64,000 bases of DNA, from assembly GCA_002437305.1 (NCBI GenBank), contig DJOW01000049.1:30449-94448 (forward strand), given 5' to 3'. The notes beneath the pieces were generated by a model. That model saw only the letters and a program-made list of their open reading frames with translations. It was not told the origin of the DNA and did not search any database. The DNA comes from Bacteroidales bacterium UBA6428. GTDB lineage: Bacteria > Bacteroidota > Bacteroidia > Bacteroidales > UBA932. Of this stretch, positions 25,286-33,236 are shown in pieces (the first letter of the stretch is position 1; each line of letters starts with the position of its first letter). The translations under genes were made by a program, and so were the position numbers.

Positions 25286-25630
25286 TTACTTCGCTGAGGT
25301 GTCAGTGGATTCCCGGGCAGGGTCGACCTGCTGCAGAGGAGCGGACGGAAACTCTGGCTGGGTGGCGGTGTTCTCGATCTTATCTGTGACATCAACACCG
25401 GAAGCAGCGGTTCTGGCTGTAAAGGAAGTGATGATTGAGACCACAAGGATAAAGGTGACAAGACCCCAAGAAACTTTTTCAAGAATGTCAGCCGTCTGCC
25501 TTACGCCAAGAGTCTTGTTGGCGGATGTGAAGTTGCTGGCCATTCCCTGTCCCTTGCCGTTCTGAAGCAGCACGACTATGATCAAGAAGATAGCCGCGAT
25601 GACAATAAAAACTGTGAGAGTTGTAAACAT
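25286..25630 (-). CDS. secG: Preprotein translocase subunit SecG
   Basis: SecG stimulates SecYEG-dependent export. The 114-residue product has two hydrophobic segments (about residues 3-22 and 53-70) around LLQNGKGQGMASNF, the family signature. The C-terminal tail from about residue 72 is polar, rich in Thr, Pro and Glu, as is common in Bacteroidota. Gene order lptE-TPR-secG is typical for the order. It is followed by a strong terminator. Confidence 0.93.
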   Translation of the reverse strand: MFTTLTVFIVIAAIFLIIVVLLQNGKGQGMASNFTSANKTLGVRQTADILEKVSWGLVTFILVVSIITSFTARTAASGVDVTDKIENTATQPEFPSAPLQQVDPARESTDTSAK

Positions 25631-25641
25631 ATTCTTTAACT

Positions 25642-26343
25642 TTAATTTTCCTGCTGTCGCAATTTTTCAATAAGGGATGCAAAGTAAGCACTTTTTTCCG
25701 GATATCGCAAGATAAGCCGGGAATAAATCTTCTTTGCCTCAGCAAAATAGCCTTGATCCGCGTATATGGCAGCCAATGTCTCCGTACAGAAGCCGAACCC
25801 GGGGTCTTCCCACCGCCGGCCTTCAGGATCGTCAGAACGTTCAGTCCGGAAATTGGAGAAGACACCGTCCTCGTCTTTTCTGACCGCCGCATATTGCTCC
25901 GGAGAGAAAAAGTCCCCTCCCGCGACATGCAACTTGCGGTCGCGGGCGACGGGAGGTTGTGATGGATATCCAGAGACCTCCCCTCCCCGCTCCTTTGCGG
26001 GGGGATCTTGCGGCGCCTGCGGTTTCCCGGCTTGATCGTCCTCACCGCCAGACTGGCAAATCGCACCCGCATCCGGCTTGATATAGTCCTTTATCAGGCG
26101 CTCCACATCCTTGTCGGAATAGTCCTCGCGGCGCGTTGTGCGCATTATGTCTGAAATCAACGTCCTTGACGCCACGTACATGGCCGCGTCAGAGTACTGG
26201 GTACGTCCCCATTCACTTCCTCCGACCTTGGCCATTCTGGCACACAATTCCTTTCTTGCACCGCCAAACCAAGGGTAAAGATTGATCACCTTGGTCAGCT
26301 CATCCATGGTCAAAGACCTCAAATCCAACTTCTCTCCTGCCAT
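25642..26343 (-). CDS. TPR-containing protein of the lptE-secG cluster
   Basis: The 233-residue product has an N-terminal helical part (LTKVINLYPWFGGARKELCARM) and a C-terminal tetratricopeptide pair (TETLAAIYADQGYFAEAKKIYSRLILRYPEKSAYFA), a layout conserved in this Bacteroidales position. Residues of about 105-146 are Pro-, Gly- and Arg-rich and coded by GC-rich palindromic DNA (25916-26017) related to a repeat elsewhere in the window, so this part looks like an inserted repeat kept in frame. The ATG at 26343 lies one base after the lptE stop; an ATG at 26367 inside lptE is less likely. Function unknown. Confidence 0.8.
   Translation of the reverse strand: MAGEKLDLRSLTMDELTKVINLYPWFGGARKELCARMAKVGGSEWGRTQYSDAAMYVASRTLISDIMRTTRREDYSDKDVERLIKDYIKPDAGAICQSGGEDDQAGKPQAPQDPPAKERGGEVSGYPSQPPVARDRKLHVAGGDFFSPEQYAAVRKDEDGVFSNFRTERSDDPEGRRWEDPGFGFCTETLAAIYADQGYFAEAKKIYSRLILRYPEKSAYFASLIEKLRQQEN
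25916..26017. repeat. GC-rich palindromic element inside a coding sequence
   Basis: Several inverted repeats lie close together: CCCGCGAC with GTCGCGGG (about 25919-25946), and CCCCGC with GCGGGG (about 25984-26003), together with GGAGGGGAGGT on the minus strand. The last word is shared with the inverted repeat at 17103. It adds about 34 codons in frame to the TPR protein. The boundaries are approximate. Confidence 0.6.
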
Positions 26344-26344
26344 A

Positions 26345-26863
26345 CTACCACTGAGCCACACTGGCATTGAACATGTCCTCGACCAACTTGTCGATTATCT
26401 CCTGGCACAGGGTAGACTCCACCGCATCCAGAGAGTTGGTTGAATCGTAATCGGCATAAGCCGAGAAATTTTTCTCGAAATCGTCCTCGGGGAACTTCCT
26501 GTTGGTGAATTTGAGCTTGACGGTGACTGTAAGACGGTTCTGCGCGGCCACCTCGTTGGCCGTCACCGCAGCGGCTCTGACCTCATAGCCGGTCACCTCT
26601 CCCTGAAGTTCCAGGTCTCCGTCCATGTCCACCTGCTCCAACTTGGTGAGCTTTCGGAACTTGTCTCTCAGGGCCTCGGTGAGGTCATTGCTCAGATTCG
26701 GATTGACCTTCAAGGCCTTGTAATCAAAATAATTGATTGTCACAGTCTTCACCTCCGGCTGGATGGATGTGCCGGAAAAGGAGTACTTAACCATGGAACA
26801 GCCTCCCAGGACGACAACCACCAACAATGATAAAGATAATATAATAATAAGGTGTTTTTTCAT
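26345..26863 (-). CDS. lptE: LPS assembly lipoprotein LptE
   Basis: LptE plugs the LptD barrel that inserts lipopolysaccharide into the outer membrane. The 172-residue product has a lipoprotein signal (lipobox LGGC, Cys22) and then SMVKYSFSGTSIQPEVKTVTI, typical of the Bacteroidota LptE family, with a mixed alpha/beta remainder of about 150 residues. Its ATG overlaps the stop of the sigma54 activator by four bases (ATGA), showing translational coupling. Confidence 0.88.
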   Translation of the reverse strand: MKKHLIIILSLSLLVVVVLGGCSMVKYSFSGTSIQPEVKTVTINYFDYKALKVNPNLSNDLTEALRDKFRKLTKLEQVDMDGDLELQGEVTGYEVRAAAVTANEVAAQNRLTVTVKLKFTNRKFPEDDFEKNFSAYADYDSTNSLDAVESTLCQEIIDKLVEDMFNASVAQW

Positions 26864-28134
26864 CGCTCCGCCTTTTCAGCCTTTGAATCAAGATTATACT
26901 TCTCTATCCAACGATAAAGGGTCCGCTCGGATATTCCTACCTCCTGAGCCGCGAGCTTGCGGTTGCCGCCGTGTTTCTCGAGGGCTTTCTCTATCATCTC
27001 CAGATTCGACTTCCTTAAGGAAAGATCCTGTGGCTGGCGCTCTTCCGGTTTTATGTCAACCCTCTTGCCGATCTCCTCACTTGTTATAGGGACTCCCAGT
27101 CCCTGCCATTCGGCCTCCTCCGGCTCCACAACATGCCCATGCACTGTCCCGAACGTGGGTTTGGAGGGCAGAGGGGTGCCCTGCGCGGAATCCAGCCTTG
27201 CCTTGAGGCTCTCTACCTCCTGTTTGAGATCCAAAATCGCCTTGACGATCATTTGCTTGTCAGAGTCCGGAATGGAGCTGCCGGAAGGCTCTGCCATTGT
27301 GGCAGGAAGCAGGCTTACCTCATCCTTGGGCATGTAGCGTGACAAAGTCTGCGCGTCTATGAGACATTTGCCCGAAGCCCTGGTCAACCGTTCCGACTCA
27401 AGAGCCGTCACCGTCTCGGCCACATTCTTAAGCTGACGGATGTTGCCAGGCCAACGGTAGTTTATCAAAAGGTCGATGGCGTCGTTGGTCAATGTGGCCT
27501 TGCTCATGCCGTATTTCTCGGAGAAATCCGAGGTGAATTTTCGGAACAAGAGGTAAATGTCCTCCTTACGGTCCCGCAGCGCAGGCATTCTGATCTGGAT
27601 GGCGTTAAGCCTATAGTAAAGATCCTCACGGAATTTGCCTTTGCCCACCGCATAGAGAAGGTTGACATTCGTGGCGGCTATGACCCTCACATCGGTCTTC
27701 TGGACTTTCGAGGACCCAACCTTGATGAACTCTCCACTTTGAAGCACCCTGAGCAACTTCGCTTGAGAGGCCAAAGGCAACTCGCCTATCTCATCCAGGA
27801 ACAGCGTCCCCCCGTCCGCCTCCTCAAAATAGCCCTTCCTTGTTTCTATGGCGCCGGTGAAAGAACCTTTCTCGTGGCCGAACAGTTCTGAATCCATCGT
27901 GCCTTCGGGAATGGCACCGCAGTTTACGGCAAAGTATTTGTTGGCCTTGCGTAGGCTGTTTTGATGGATGATCTTTGGAATATTCTCCTTGCCGACGCCG
28001 CTCTCCCCTGTGACGAGAACGGTGAGGTCAGTCGGAGCGACGGCGATGGCTGTCTCCAGGGCTCGGTTAAGGGCGGCATCATTTCCAATGATGTCGTACT
28101 TGTTTTTAAGTCTTTGCAGCTCTTGTGAATCCAT
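26860..28134 (-). CDS. Sigma-54 dependent transcriptional activator
   Basis: The 424-residue product has an AAA+ sigma54-interaction domain from residue 15 to about 245: Walker A GESGVGKE (43-50), the sigma54-contacting loop GSFTGA (90-95; the second residue differs from the common GAFTGA), Walker B LFLDEIGE (111-118) and an R-finger region. A Fis-type helix-turn-helix occupies the C-terminus (GGNRKLAAQEVGISERTLYRW). There is no N-terminal receiver or PAS domain, so activity may be constitutive or controlled by abundance. It precedes lptE with overlapping codons in a conserved arrangement. Target promoters (GG-N10-GC) are not evident in the window. Confidence 0.92.
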   Translation of the reverse strand: MDSQELQRLKNKYDIIGNDAALNRALETAIAVAPTDLTVLVTGESGVGKENIPKIIHQNSLRKANKYFAVNCGAIPEGTMDSELFGHEKGSFTGAIETRKGYFEEADGGTLFLDEIGELPLASQAKLLRVLQSGEFIKVGSSKVQKTDVRVIAATNVNLLYAVGKGKFREDLYYRLNAIQIRMPALRDRKEDIYLLFRKFTSDFSEKYGMSKATLTNDAIDLLINYRWPGNIRQLKNVAETVTALESERLTRASGKCLIDAQTLSRYMPKDEVSLLPATMAEPSGSSIPDSDKQMIVKAILDLKQEVESLKARLDSAQGTPLPSKPTFGTVHGHVVEPEEAEWQGLGVPITSEEIGKRVDIKPEERQPQDLSLRKSNLEMIEKALEKHGGNRKLAAQEVGISERTLYRWIEKYNLDSKAEKAER

Positions 28135-28154
28135 AGTATTTGATCAGAGTTTGG

Positions 28155-28162
28155 CAAAGTTA
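28155..28162 (-). promoter_or_regulatory. -7 element for the sigma54 activator operon
   Basis: Minus-strand TAACTTTG lies 20 bases before the ATG at 28134. It is divergent from the plus-strand site at 28176. Confidence 0.5.
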
Positions 28163-28175
28163 ACAAAATAATAGT

Positions 28176-28183
28176 TATCTTTG
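28176..28183 (+). promoter_or_regulatory. -7 element for the TPR lipoprotein gene
   Basis: TATCTTTG matches TAnnTTTG, with a TTTG 22 bases upstream (28150-28153). It gives a leader of about 50 bases before the ATG at 28239. Confidence 0.5.
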
Positions 28184-28238
28184 CACATTTGTTATAAGTG
28201 TTATGAGCATTGAAATGCAATCTTTAATCATTATTTAT

Positions 28239-29888
28239 ATGAAAAAGACACTCAAACTTTTTGCTGTAGCCTTCATCGGGATGGCTGCAGCCGCTTGCTC
28301 TTCAGCCGAAAAAATGGCTGAACTTGCTGACAATGTGACCGTTAAATGCGATCCTGCGGTTCTGGAGTGTGTCGCTGGCAACATCGACGCCACTATCTCA
28401 GTGACCTATCCTGAGAAGTATTTCCACCCTAAGGCCATTCTTGAGGTCACCCCTGTCCTCGTCTATGACGGAGGAGAAGCCAAGATGACTCCTTTCATGT
28501 ACCAGGGCGAGAAGGTTAAAGACAACTACAAGGTTGTAGCCAAGGCCGGCGGCACCGTCACCGAGAAGGTTCACTTCGACTATGCCGAAGGAATGGAGCA
28601 GTCTCATCTCGAGCTCCGTGGAATTGTAAGGTACAAGGCCAAGTCCTACAAGCTTCCTGTTAAGAAAGTAGCCGATGGTGTAAACACCACCTACATGCTC
28701 GTTAAGGCAGCTGGCCAGGTTCCGCTCAAGGCAGACGGCTACCAGGCTGTCCTTCAGCAGACCGCCGAGGGACAGATCCTTTACAAGATCAACTCTGCCG
28801 ATGTTCAGTCAAAGCAACTCAAAGGACAGTCAATAAAGGATTTCCAGAGCGCTCTTGACGAGATCAAGTCCAATGCGAGAAAGACTCTCGTAGGCACTGA
28901 GGTTGTCGCATACGCATCACCTGACGGTGGCCAGAAACTGAACAGCGAACTCTCAGAGAGGCGTTCAAAGTCAGCCGACAAGGCTTGGAACAAGGTCATG
29001 AAGGGTAAAGATGTCGCTGATCCCGAGGTAAAGAGCATCGGCCAGGACTGGGAAGGCTTCCAGGAGCTCGTCCAGAACTCCGACATCGAGGACAAGGATC
29101 TTATTCTTCGTGTCCTTTCCATGTACAGCGATCCTGCCGTACGTGAGAGCGAGATCAAGAACATGTCTTCCGTCTACACCGAGCTTAAGAGCGGCATTCT
29201 TCCTGAGCTCCGCCGCGCGAGATTCATCGCCAACGTAGAGTTCAAGAACTACACGGCTGACGAACTTATGGAGATGGTTGAGAGCAACACGGATGTTCTC
29301 GATGAGCCGGCTCTCCTCCATGCCGCCACCCTCACAAAGGATCTTGACAGCAAAGTCAAGCTCTACAACAAGGCCATCAGCAAGTACGACAGCGATGTGG
29401 CAAGGTTCAACCTCGCCGCCTCTTACCTCAAGGCAGGTGACGTGAAGAAGGCCGAGAAGGCTTTCGGTGACGTCAAGACAAAGGATTCAGACCTCACCAA
29501 CGCCCTTGGAGTGATCGCCCTCCGCAAGGGAGACTACGCTACCGCGGCCAAGAACTTCAAGAAAGCCGGCACCGATGCCGCCAAGGCCAACATGGGCGTA
29601 GTTGACATCCTCACCGGTGACTATGAGAAGGCTGTCCAGGATCTCAAGGACGTAAAGGGCTGCTGCCACAATACTGTTCTTGCCTACATCCTTACCAACC
29701 AGCTCGACAAGGCTTCCAAGGCCGCTCGCTGCAAGAACGCAAAGGTTGACTACCTCAGAGCGATCATCGCCGCACGCCAGGGCAACTTCGACCAGGTTAA
29801 GGTATGGCTTGACTCTGTAGCCAAGAAGGACAAGGCTCTCGCCGAGAAAGCGACCAAGGACATCGAGTTCGCCGAGTACTATAAGTAA
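28239..29888 (+). CDS. TPR/OmpA-like lipoprotein, probably highly expressed
   Basis: The 549-residue product begins MKKTLKLFAVAFIGMAAAAC (lipobox AAAC), so it is a predicted lipoprotein. An N-terminal beta-rich region (about 30-160) is followed by a segment with VVAYASPDGGQKLNSELSERRSKSADK, reminiscent of OmpA-like peptidoglycan-binding sequences, and a C-terminal half of tetratricopeptide-like repeats (ARFNLAASYLKAGDVKKAEKA and similar). Codon choice (AAG, CTC, GTC and so on) is as biased as in ribosomal genes nearby, which suggests strong expression. The gene has its own promoter and terminator. A role in linking the outer membrane to peptidoglycan or as a surface scaffold is plausible; function unknown. 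Confidence 0.85.
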   Translation: MKKTLKLFAVAFIGMAAAACSSAEKMAELADNVTVKCDPAVLECVAGNIDATISVTYPEKYFHPKAILEVTPVLVYDGGEAKMTPFMYQGEKVKDNYKVVAKAGGTVTEKVHFDYAEGMEQSHLELRGIVRYKAKSYKLPVKKVADGVNTTYMLVKAAGQVPLKADGYQAVLQQTAEGQILYKINSADVQSKQLKGQSIKDFQSALDEIKSNARKTLVGTEVVAYASPDGGQKLNSELSERRSKSADKAWNKVMKGKDVADPEVKSIGQDWEGFQELVQNSDIEDKDLILRVLSMYSDPAVRESEIKNMSSVYTELKSGILPELRRARFIANVEFKNYTADELMEMVESNTDVLDEPALLHAATLTKDLDSKVKLYNKAISKYDSDVARFNLAASYLKAGDVKKAEKAFGDVKTKDSDLTNALGVIALRKGDYATAAKNFKKAGTDAAKANMGVVDILTGDYEKAVQDLKDVKGCCHNTVLAYILTNQLDKASKAARCKNAKVDYLRAIIAARQGNFDQVKVWLDSVAKKDKALAEKATKDIEFAEYYK

Positions 29889-29910
29889 TCAAGCGACTCC
29901 GTTAATTAAC

Positions 29911-29939
29911 GAGGTTCGGTATAGATTTTACCGGACCTC
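29911..29939 (+). terminator. Terminator after the TPR lipoprotein gene
   Basis: An 11-bp stem (GAGGTTCGGTA with TACCGGACCTC, one G-U pair, loop of seven) followed by TCTTTTTTTAT. Confidence 0.9.
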
Positions 29940-29970
29940 TTTTTTTATGCAAGGATTCCACCCTGAATGC

Positions 29971-30000
29971 TTGTCCAGTCAAAATTTTTCACTATGTTTG
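29971..30000 (+). promoter_or_regulatory. Consensus promoter for the GH78-like gene
   Basis: TTG (29971-29973), 19 bases, then TATGTTTG (29993-30000): a good match to the Bacteroidetes pattern. The predicted start site is within a few bases of the ATG at 30006, so the mRNA would be leaderless or nearly so. Confidence 0.5.
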
Positions 30001-30005
30001 TGATC

Positions 30006-31748
30006 ATGTCAAGAAAAATATTTTTGCTTTGCGCGCTGCTGGCGGCGGCGCCATTGATTTCGGGGCAGGAAGTGAAAAACACTTGTCCCGGTTCTGTTCA
30101 ACGGCAGGACGTGGAGTTTGTAAATGAATACCTTACTCCGACAAGGGTCATTCTCTCCAATGAAGGAGTGAGCGGCACTGAGAACCTACTGAGGCCGTAC
30201 TGCGGGCAGGTTTCCACCAACGAACCGAACGTGTGCGTGTTCAAGAACGGTAAAAACGGAAAAAGTTCAATTCTTCTGGACTTCGGCAAAGAGATCCAGG
30301 GAGGCATCCAGATTGTGCGGGCGATGTCGGGCAGCAAGGCCGCCGCGCGTTTCCGCATCTGCTTCGGAGAATCCGTAAGCGAGGCGATGAGCAGCGTTGA
30401 CGAAGCCGGGACAACGGCAACGAACGAGCACTCAGTACGTGACTTCGAGATCTCGGTCCCATGGCTCGGATCCGTTGAATATGGCAACACCGGTTTCCGT
30501 TTTGTCCGCTTGGACCTGCTGGGGGAAGACACTGAGATCCGGCTGGTGACGGTAAGGGCGATATCCCGCTACCGCGACATTCCCTACGTGGGGGATTTCA
30601 GATGCAACGATGAACGCCTCAACAAAATCTGGCGCACCGGAGCGTACACGGTTCATCTCAACATGCAGGAATACCTTTGGGATGGCGTAAAGAGAGACCG
30701 TCTCGTCTGGATTGGAGACATGCACCCCGAGGTGATGGCCGTCAACACAGTCTTCGGCAACCACAAGGTCGTCCAGAAGAGTCTGGACTACGTCCGCAAC
30801 AGCACTCCGCCAACGGAGTGGATGAATGGAATATGCTCGTACTCCCTGTGGTGGATAATCATCCAGCATCATCTTTATGAATACTACGGAGATCTTTCAT
30901 ACCTGCGTGAGCAGCATGCGTACCTGACCGAGCTTCTGCACACTGTCATGTCCAACTTCGATGGCTCGAAAGAGAATTTCAAGACAGGGCGGTTCATCGA
31001 CTGGCCGACATCCGAGAAACCGGACGCCATCCACGCTGGACTCCAAGCGCTTTCTGTAAGGGCCATGGAGGCAGGAGCGGACATGGCCGGATGGCTGGGA
31101 GACCCTGCCCTTAAGGATGAATGCGCGGCTACCGCGGCCAGGCTCCGCAAGTACAGGCCTGCGGTCACCAACAGCAAACAGGCCGAGGCCCTTCTTTACC
31201 TTGAGGACATGGCTGATGTCGATCAGACCAGGAATGTGATCCTCACGGGCGGAGCCAACGGATTCTCCTCCTTCATGGGTTACTACATGCTTGAGGCTCT
31301 GGCTAAGAGCGGGGACTATGATCAGGCGATGAAGATGATCTCCGACTACTGGGGAGCCATGCTGGATCTCGGAGCGACGACGTTCTGGGAGGACTTCGAC
31401 TACTCCAAGGCCGCAGGGGCAGGAAGGATAGATGAGATCGTCCCTGCTGGAAAGTACGACATACACGCCGACGGCGGCGCGTACTGCTACGTTGGACTTC
31501 GCCACAGTTTCTGCCATGGCTGGGCCTCAGGGCCGACAATCTGGCTGAGTTCCCATGTCCTTGGGATCGAGCCGGCTGAGCCAGGCTTCAAGAAAGTCAG
31601 GATCAACCCGCATCTTGGATCTTTGGAATGGGCGGAAGGCTCTTACCCTACTCCTTACGGTCCTATCTACGTTTCGCACAAGAAGGCCGCGAACGGATCA
31701 ATAAAGTCGGAGATAAAACTTCCAAAAGGAGTAAAACGCGTCAAATAA
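30006..31748 (+). CDS. GH78-like glycosidase (alpha-L-rhamnosidase family)
   Basis: The 580-residue product has a signal peptide (MSRKIFLLCALLAAAPLISG), a beta-sandwich segment (about 30-190) and an (alpha/alpha)6-barrel region. WDGVKRDRLVWIGD is the equivalent of the rhamnosidase motif DCPxRDExxGWxGD, and GATTFWE supplies a probable catalytic acid. Two positions of the first motif differ from classic rhamnosidases (Gly-Val for Cys-Pro, Arg for Glu), so substrate and activity are uncertain. The C-terminal beta domain (GFKKVRINPHLG) is typical. No SusCD pair is nearby, so it is a stand-alone secreted enzyme. The start is ATG 30006; ATG 29994 would overlap the -7 box. Confidence 0.8.
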   Translation: MSRKIFLLCALLAAAPLISGQEVKNTCPGSVQRQDVEFVNEYLTPTRVILSNEGVSGTENLLRPYCGQVSTNEPNVCVFKNGKNGKSSILLDFGKEIQGGIQIVRAMSGSKAAARFRICFGESVSEAMSSVDEAGTTATNEHSVRDFEISVPWLGSVEYGNTGFRFVRLDLLGEDTEIRLVTVRAISRYRDIPYVGDFRCNDERLNKIWRTGAYTVHLNMQEYLWDGVKRDRLVWIGDMHPEVMAVNTVFGNHKVVQKSLDYVRNSTPPTEWMNGICSYSLWWIIIQHHLYEYYGDLSYLREQHAYLTELLHTVMSNFDGSKENFKTGRFIDWPTSEKPDAIHAGLQALSVRAMEAGADMAGWLGDPALKDECAATAARLRKYRPAVTNSKQAEALLYLEDMADVDQTRNVILTGGANGFSSFMGYYMLEALAKSGDYDQAMKMISDYWGAMLDLGATTFWEDFDYSKAAGAGRIDEIVPAGKYDIHADGGAYCYVGLRHSFCHGWASGPTIWLSSHVLGIEPAEPGFKKVRINPHLGSLEWAEGSYPTPYGPIYVSHKKAANGSIKSEIKLPKGVKRVK

Positions 31749-31798
31749 AGATACTAAACTATTTTGATAGACCTTCATCGGTCAATGACAATCTTCAA

Positions 31799-31838
31799 CA
31801 GAATAAAGCCTGACGGAAATCCGTCAGGCTTTATTCTG
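31799..31838 (-). terminator. Terminator behind tRNA-Leu
   Basis: A perfect 18-bp stem (31799-31816 with 31821-31838, loop of four) directly abuts the tRNA 3' end; the T-rich part falls within the stem. It may also serve the GH78-like gene, which ends 50 bases to the left. Confidence 0.8.
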
Positions 31839-31921
31839 TGCGGTAGGTGAGAGTCGAACTCACACGGGCTTGCGCCCACTACCCCCTCAAAGTAGCGTGT
31901 ATACCATTTCACCACTACCGC
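31839..31921 (-). tRNA. tRNA-Leu (GAG)
   Basis: An 83-base class II tRNA on the minus strand with acceptor GCGGTAG/CTACCGC, anticodon loop TTGAGGG (anticodon GAG), a long variable arm (GGGC-GCAA-GCCC) and T-loop TTCGACT. No CCA is encoded. Confidence 0.92.
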
Positions 31922-32051
31922 AAAATATTTCTATTCCCTCAATCGGGACTGCAAAGATAATCAAATTTCCTGAAACGGCAAATTTTTTCGCTGTCCATCA
32001 TCTTATTTTTTAATAGAAAAAAGTTTACTTCAATTTTTCGGAGAATTTTCG

Positions 32052-32059
32052 TACCTTTG
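32052..32059 (+). promoter_or_regulatory. -7 element for rpsP-rimM, with 5' leader hairpin
   Basis: TACCTTTG is followed by a small hairpin (CTCCA, five-base loop, TGGAG at 32065-32079) in the 60-base leader of rpsP. The hairpin could have a regulatory role, as r-protein leaders often do, but this is unproven. Confidence 0.5.
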
Positions 32060-32122
32060 CAAGTCTCCACGTGTTGGAGGCAAAGGTTAATGTTGTTACA
32101 AACAATTTAAAACAGATTCACA

Positions 32123-32689
32123 ATGGCTGTTAAAATCAGACTTCAGCGCCACGGTAAGAAGAATTTCGCATTCTTTCACATTGTTGTGGCCGACTCACGT
32201 GCCCCACGTGACGGACGTTTCATCGAGCAACTCGGCTCGTACAACCCTAACACAAACCCTGCCACCATCATCCTCGATGGCGAGAAGGCTCTCAAATGGC
32301 TTAATGTAGGCGCCCAGCCTACTCTCGTAGCCCGCAGAATCCTCTCTTACGAGGGAGTTCTCCTGAGAAAGCATCTCGACGGGGGCATCGCCAAGGGAGC
32401 TCTCACGCAGGAGCAGGCCGATCAGAAATGGAACGCATGGAAGGCCGAGAGAGACGCTAAGATCGCCGCCAAGAAGGCCGGCCTTGACAAGGACGCGGCT
32501 GACAAGGCCAAAGCCGCTTTCGAGGCAGAGAAGAAAGTAAACACGGAAAGAGCGGAAGCTCTCGCAAAGAAGGCGGAGGAACTCGCTGAGGCTCAGCGCA
32601 AGGCCGCAGAAGAGGCCGCGGCAGCCAAAGCCGCCGAGGAAGCCGCAGCCGCCGCTGAGACCGCTCCTGAAACTCCGGCAGAGGCCTGA
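32123..32689 (+). CDS. rpsP: 30S ribosomal protein S16, long form
   Basis: S16 supports assembly of the 30S body. The first 80 residues match the family (VKIRLQRHGKKNFAFFHIVVADSRAPRDGRFIEQLG, shortened here). The usual protein has 80-90 residues; this one has 188, with a C-terminal tail from about residue 90 rich in Ala, Lys and Glu, predicted to be helical and disordered, as seen in Bacteroidota. It is followed by rimM after four bases, as in other bacteria. Confidence 0.96.
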   Translation: MAVKIRLQRHGKKNFAFFHIVVADSRAPRDGRFIEQLGSYNPNTNPATIILDGEKALKWLNVGAQPTLVARRILSYEGVLLRKHLDGGIAKGALTQEQADQKWNAWKAERDAKIAAKKAGLDKDAADKAKAAFEAEKKVNTERAEALAKKAEELAEAQRKAAEEAAAAKAAEEAAAAAETAPETPAEA

Positions 32690-32693
32690 TCCG

Positions 32694-33218
32694 ATGTCCA
32701 GGGCAAAGTCAGAATTTCTGCGGATTGCCCGGGTACTGAAATCCAACGGTACCGATGGCGAAATCCTCATTGGATTCCGCGAGACAAGTCCCGAGGACCT
32801 GAACCAGAAGGAACCGGTGTTCATCACATTCGATGGACTGCCGGTTCCATTTTTTATTGAATCCTTCACAAGAAAAGGCCCTAACCGCGCGCTTGCGCGT
32901 CTGACCGGGGTAAAAAACCTTCAGGATGCGGATGAACTGGTAGGCAAAGACATCTTTGCCGATCCTGACGACATCAAAGAGCGTGAAAGCACGGACGAAG
33001 GACTTACAGTTGACGACCTGATCGGCTGGACGTTGTTGGACGATGACGGAGATGCGGTAGGTGGTATCATAGACTACGAGGACATTCCCGGCAACACCTG
33101 CATCTACGTGGAAACAAAAAAAGGACAGGCGATGATCCCACTTCACGAAGACCTCATCCTGTCCGTAGATGAAAATTCCAAAACCATCTCCTTGGCTATT
33201 CCGGAAGGTCTTGTCTGA
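32694..33218 (+). CDS. rimM: Ribosome maturation factor RimM
   Basis: RimM assists 30S head maturation and binds S19. The 174-residue product has the N-terminal RimM domain (IARVLKSNGTDGEILIGF) and the C-terminal PRC-barrel-like domain (DLIGWTLLDDDGDAVGGI, then GQAMIPLHEDLILSVD). It begins with an ATG four bases after rpsP. trmD, often next, is not present here. Confidence 0.93.
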   Translation: MSRAKSEFLRIARVLKSNGTDGEILIGFRETSPEDLNQKEPVFITFDGLPVPFFIESFTRKGPNRALARLTGVKNLQDADELVGKDIFADPDDIKERESTDEGLTVDDLIGWTLLDDDGDAVGGIIDYEDIPGNTCIYVETKKGQAMIPLHEDLILSVDENSKTISLAIPEGLV

Positions 33219-33236
33219 CCTGCGTGAAACCACCAA

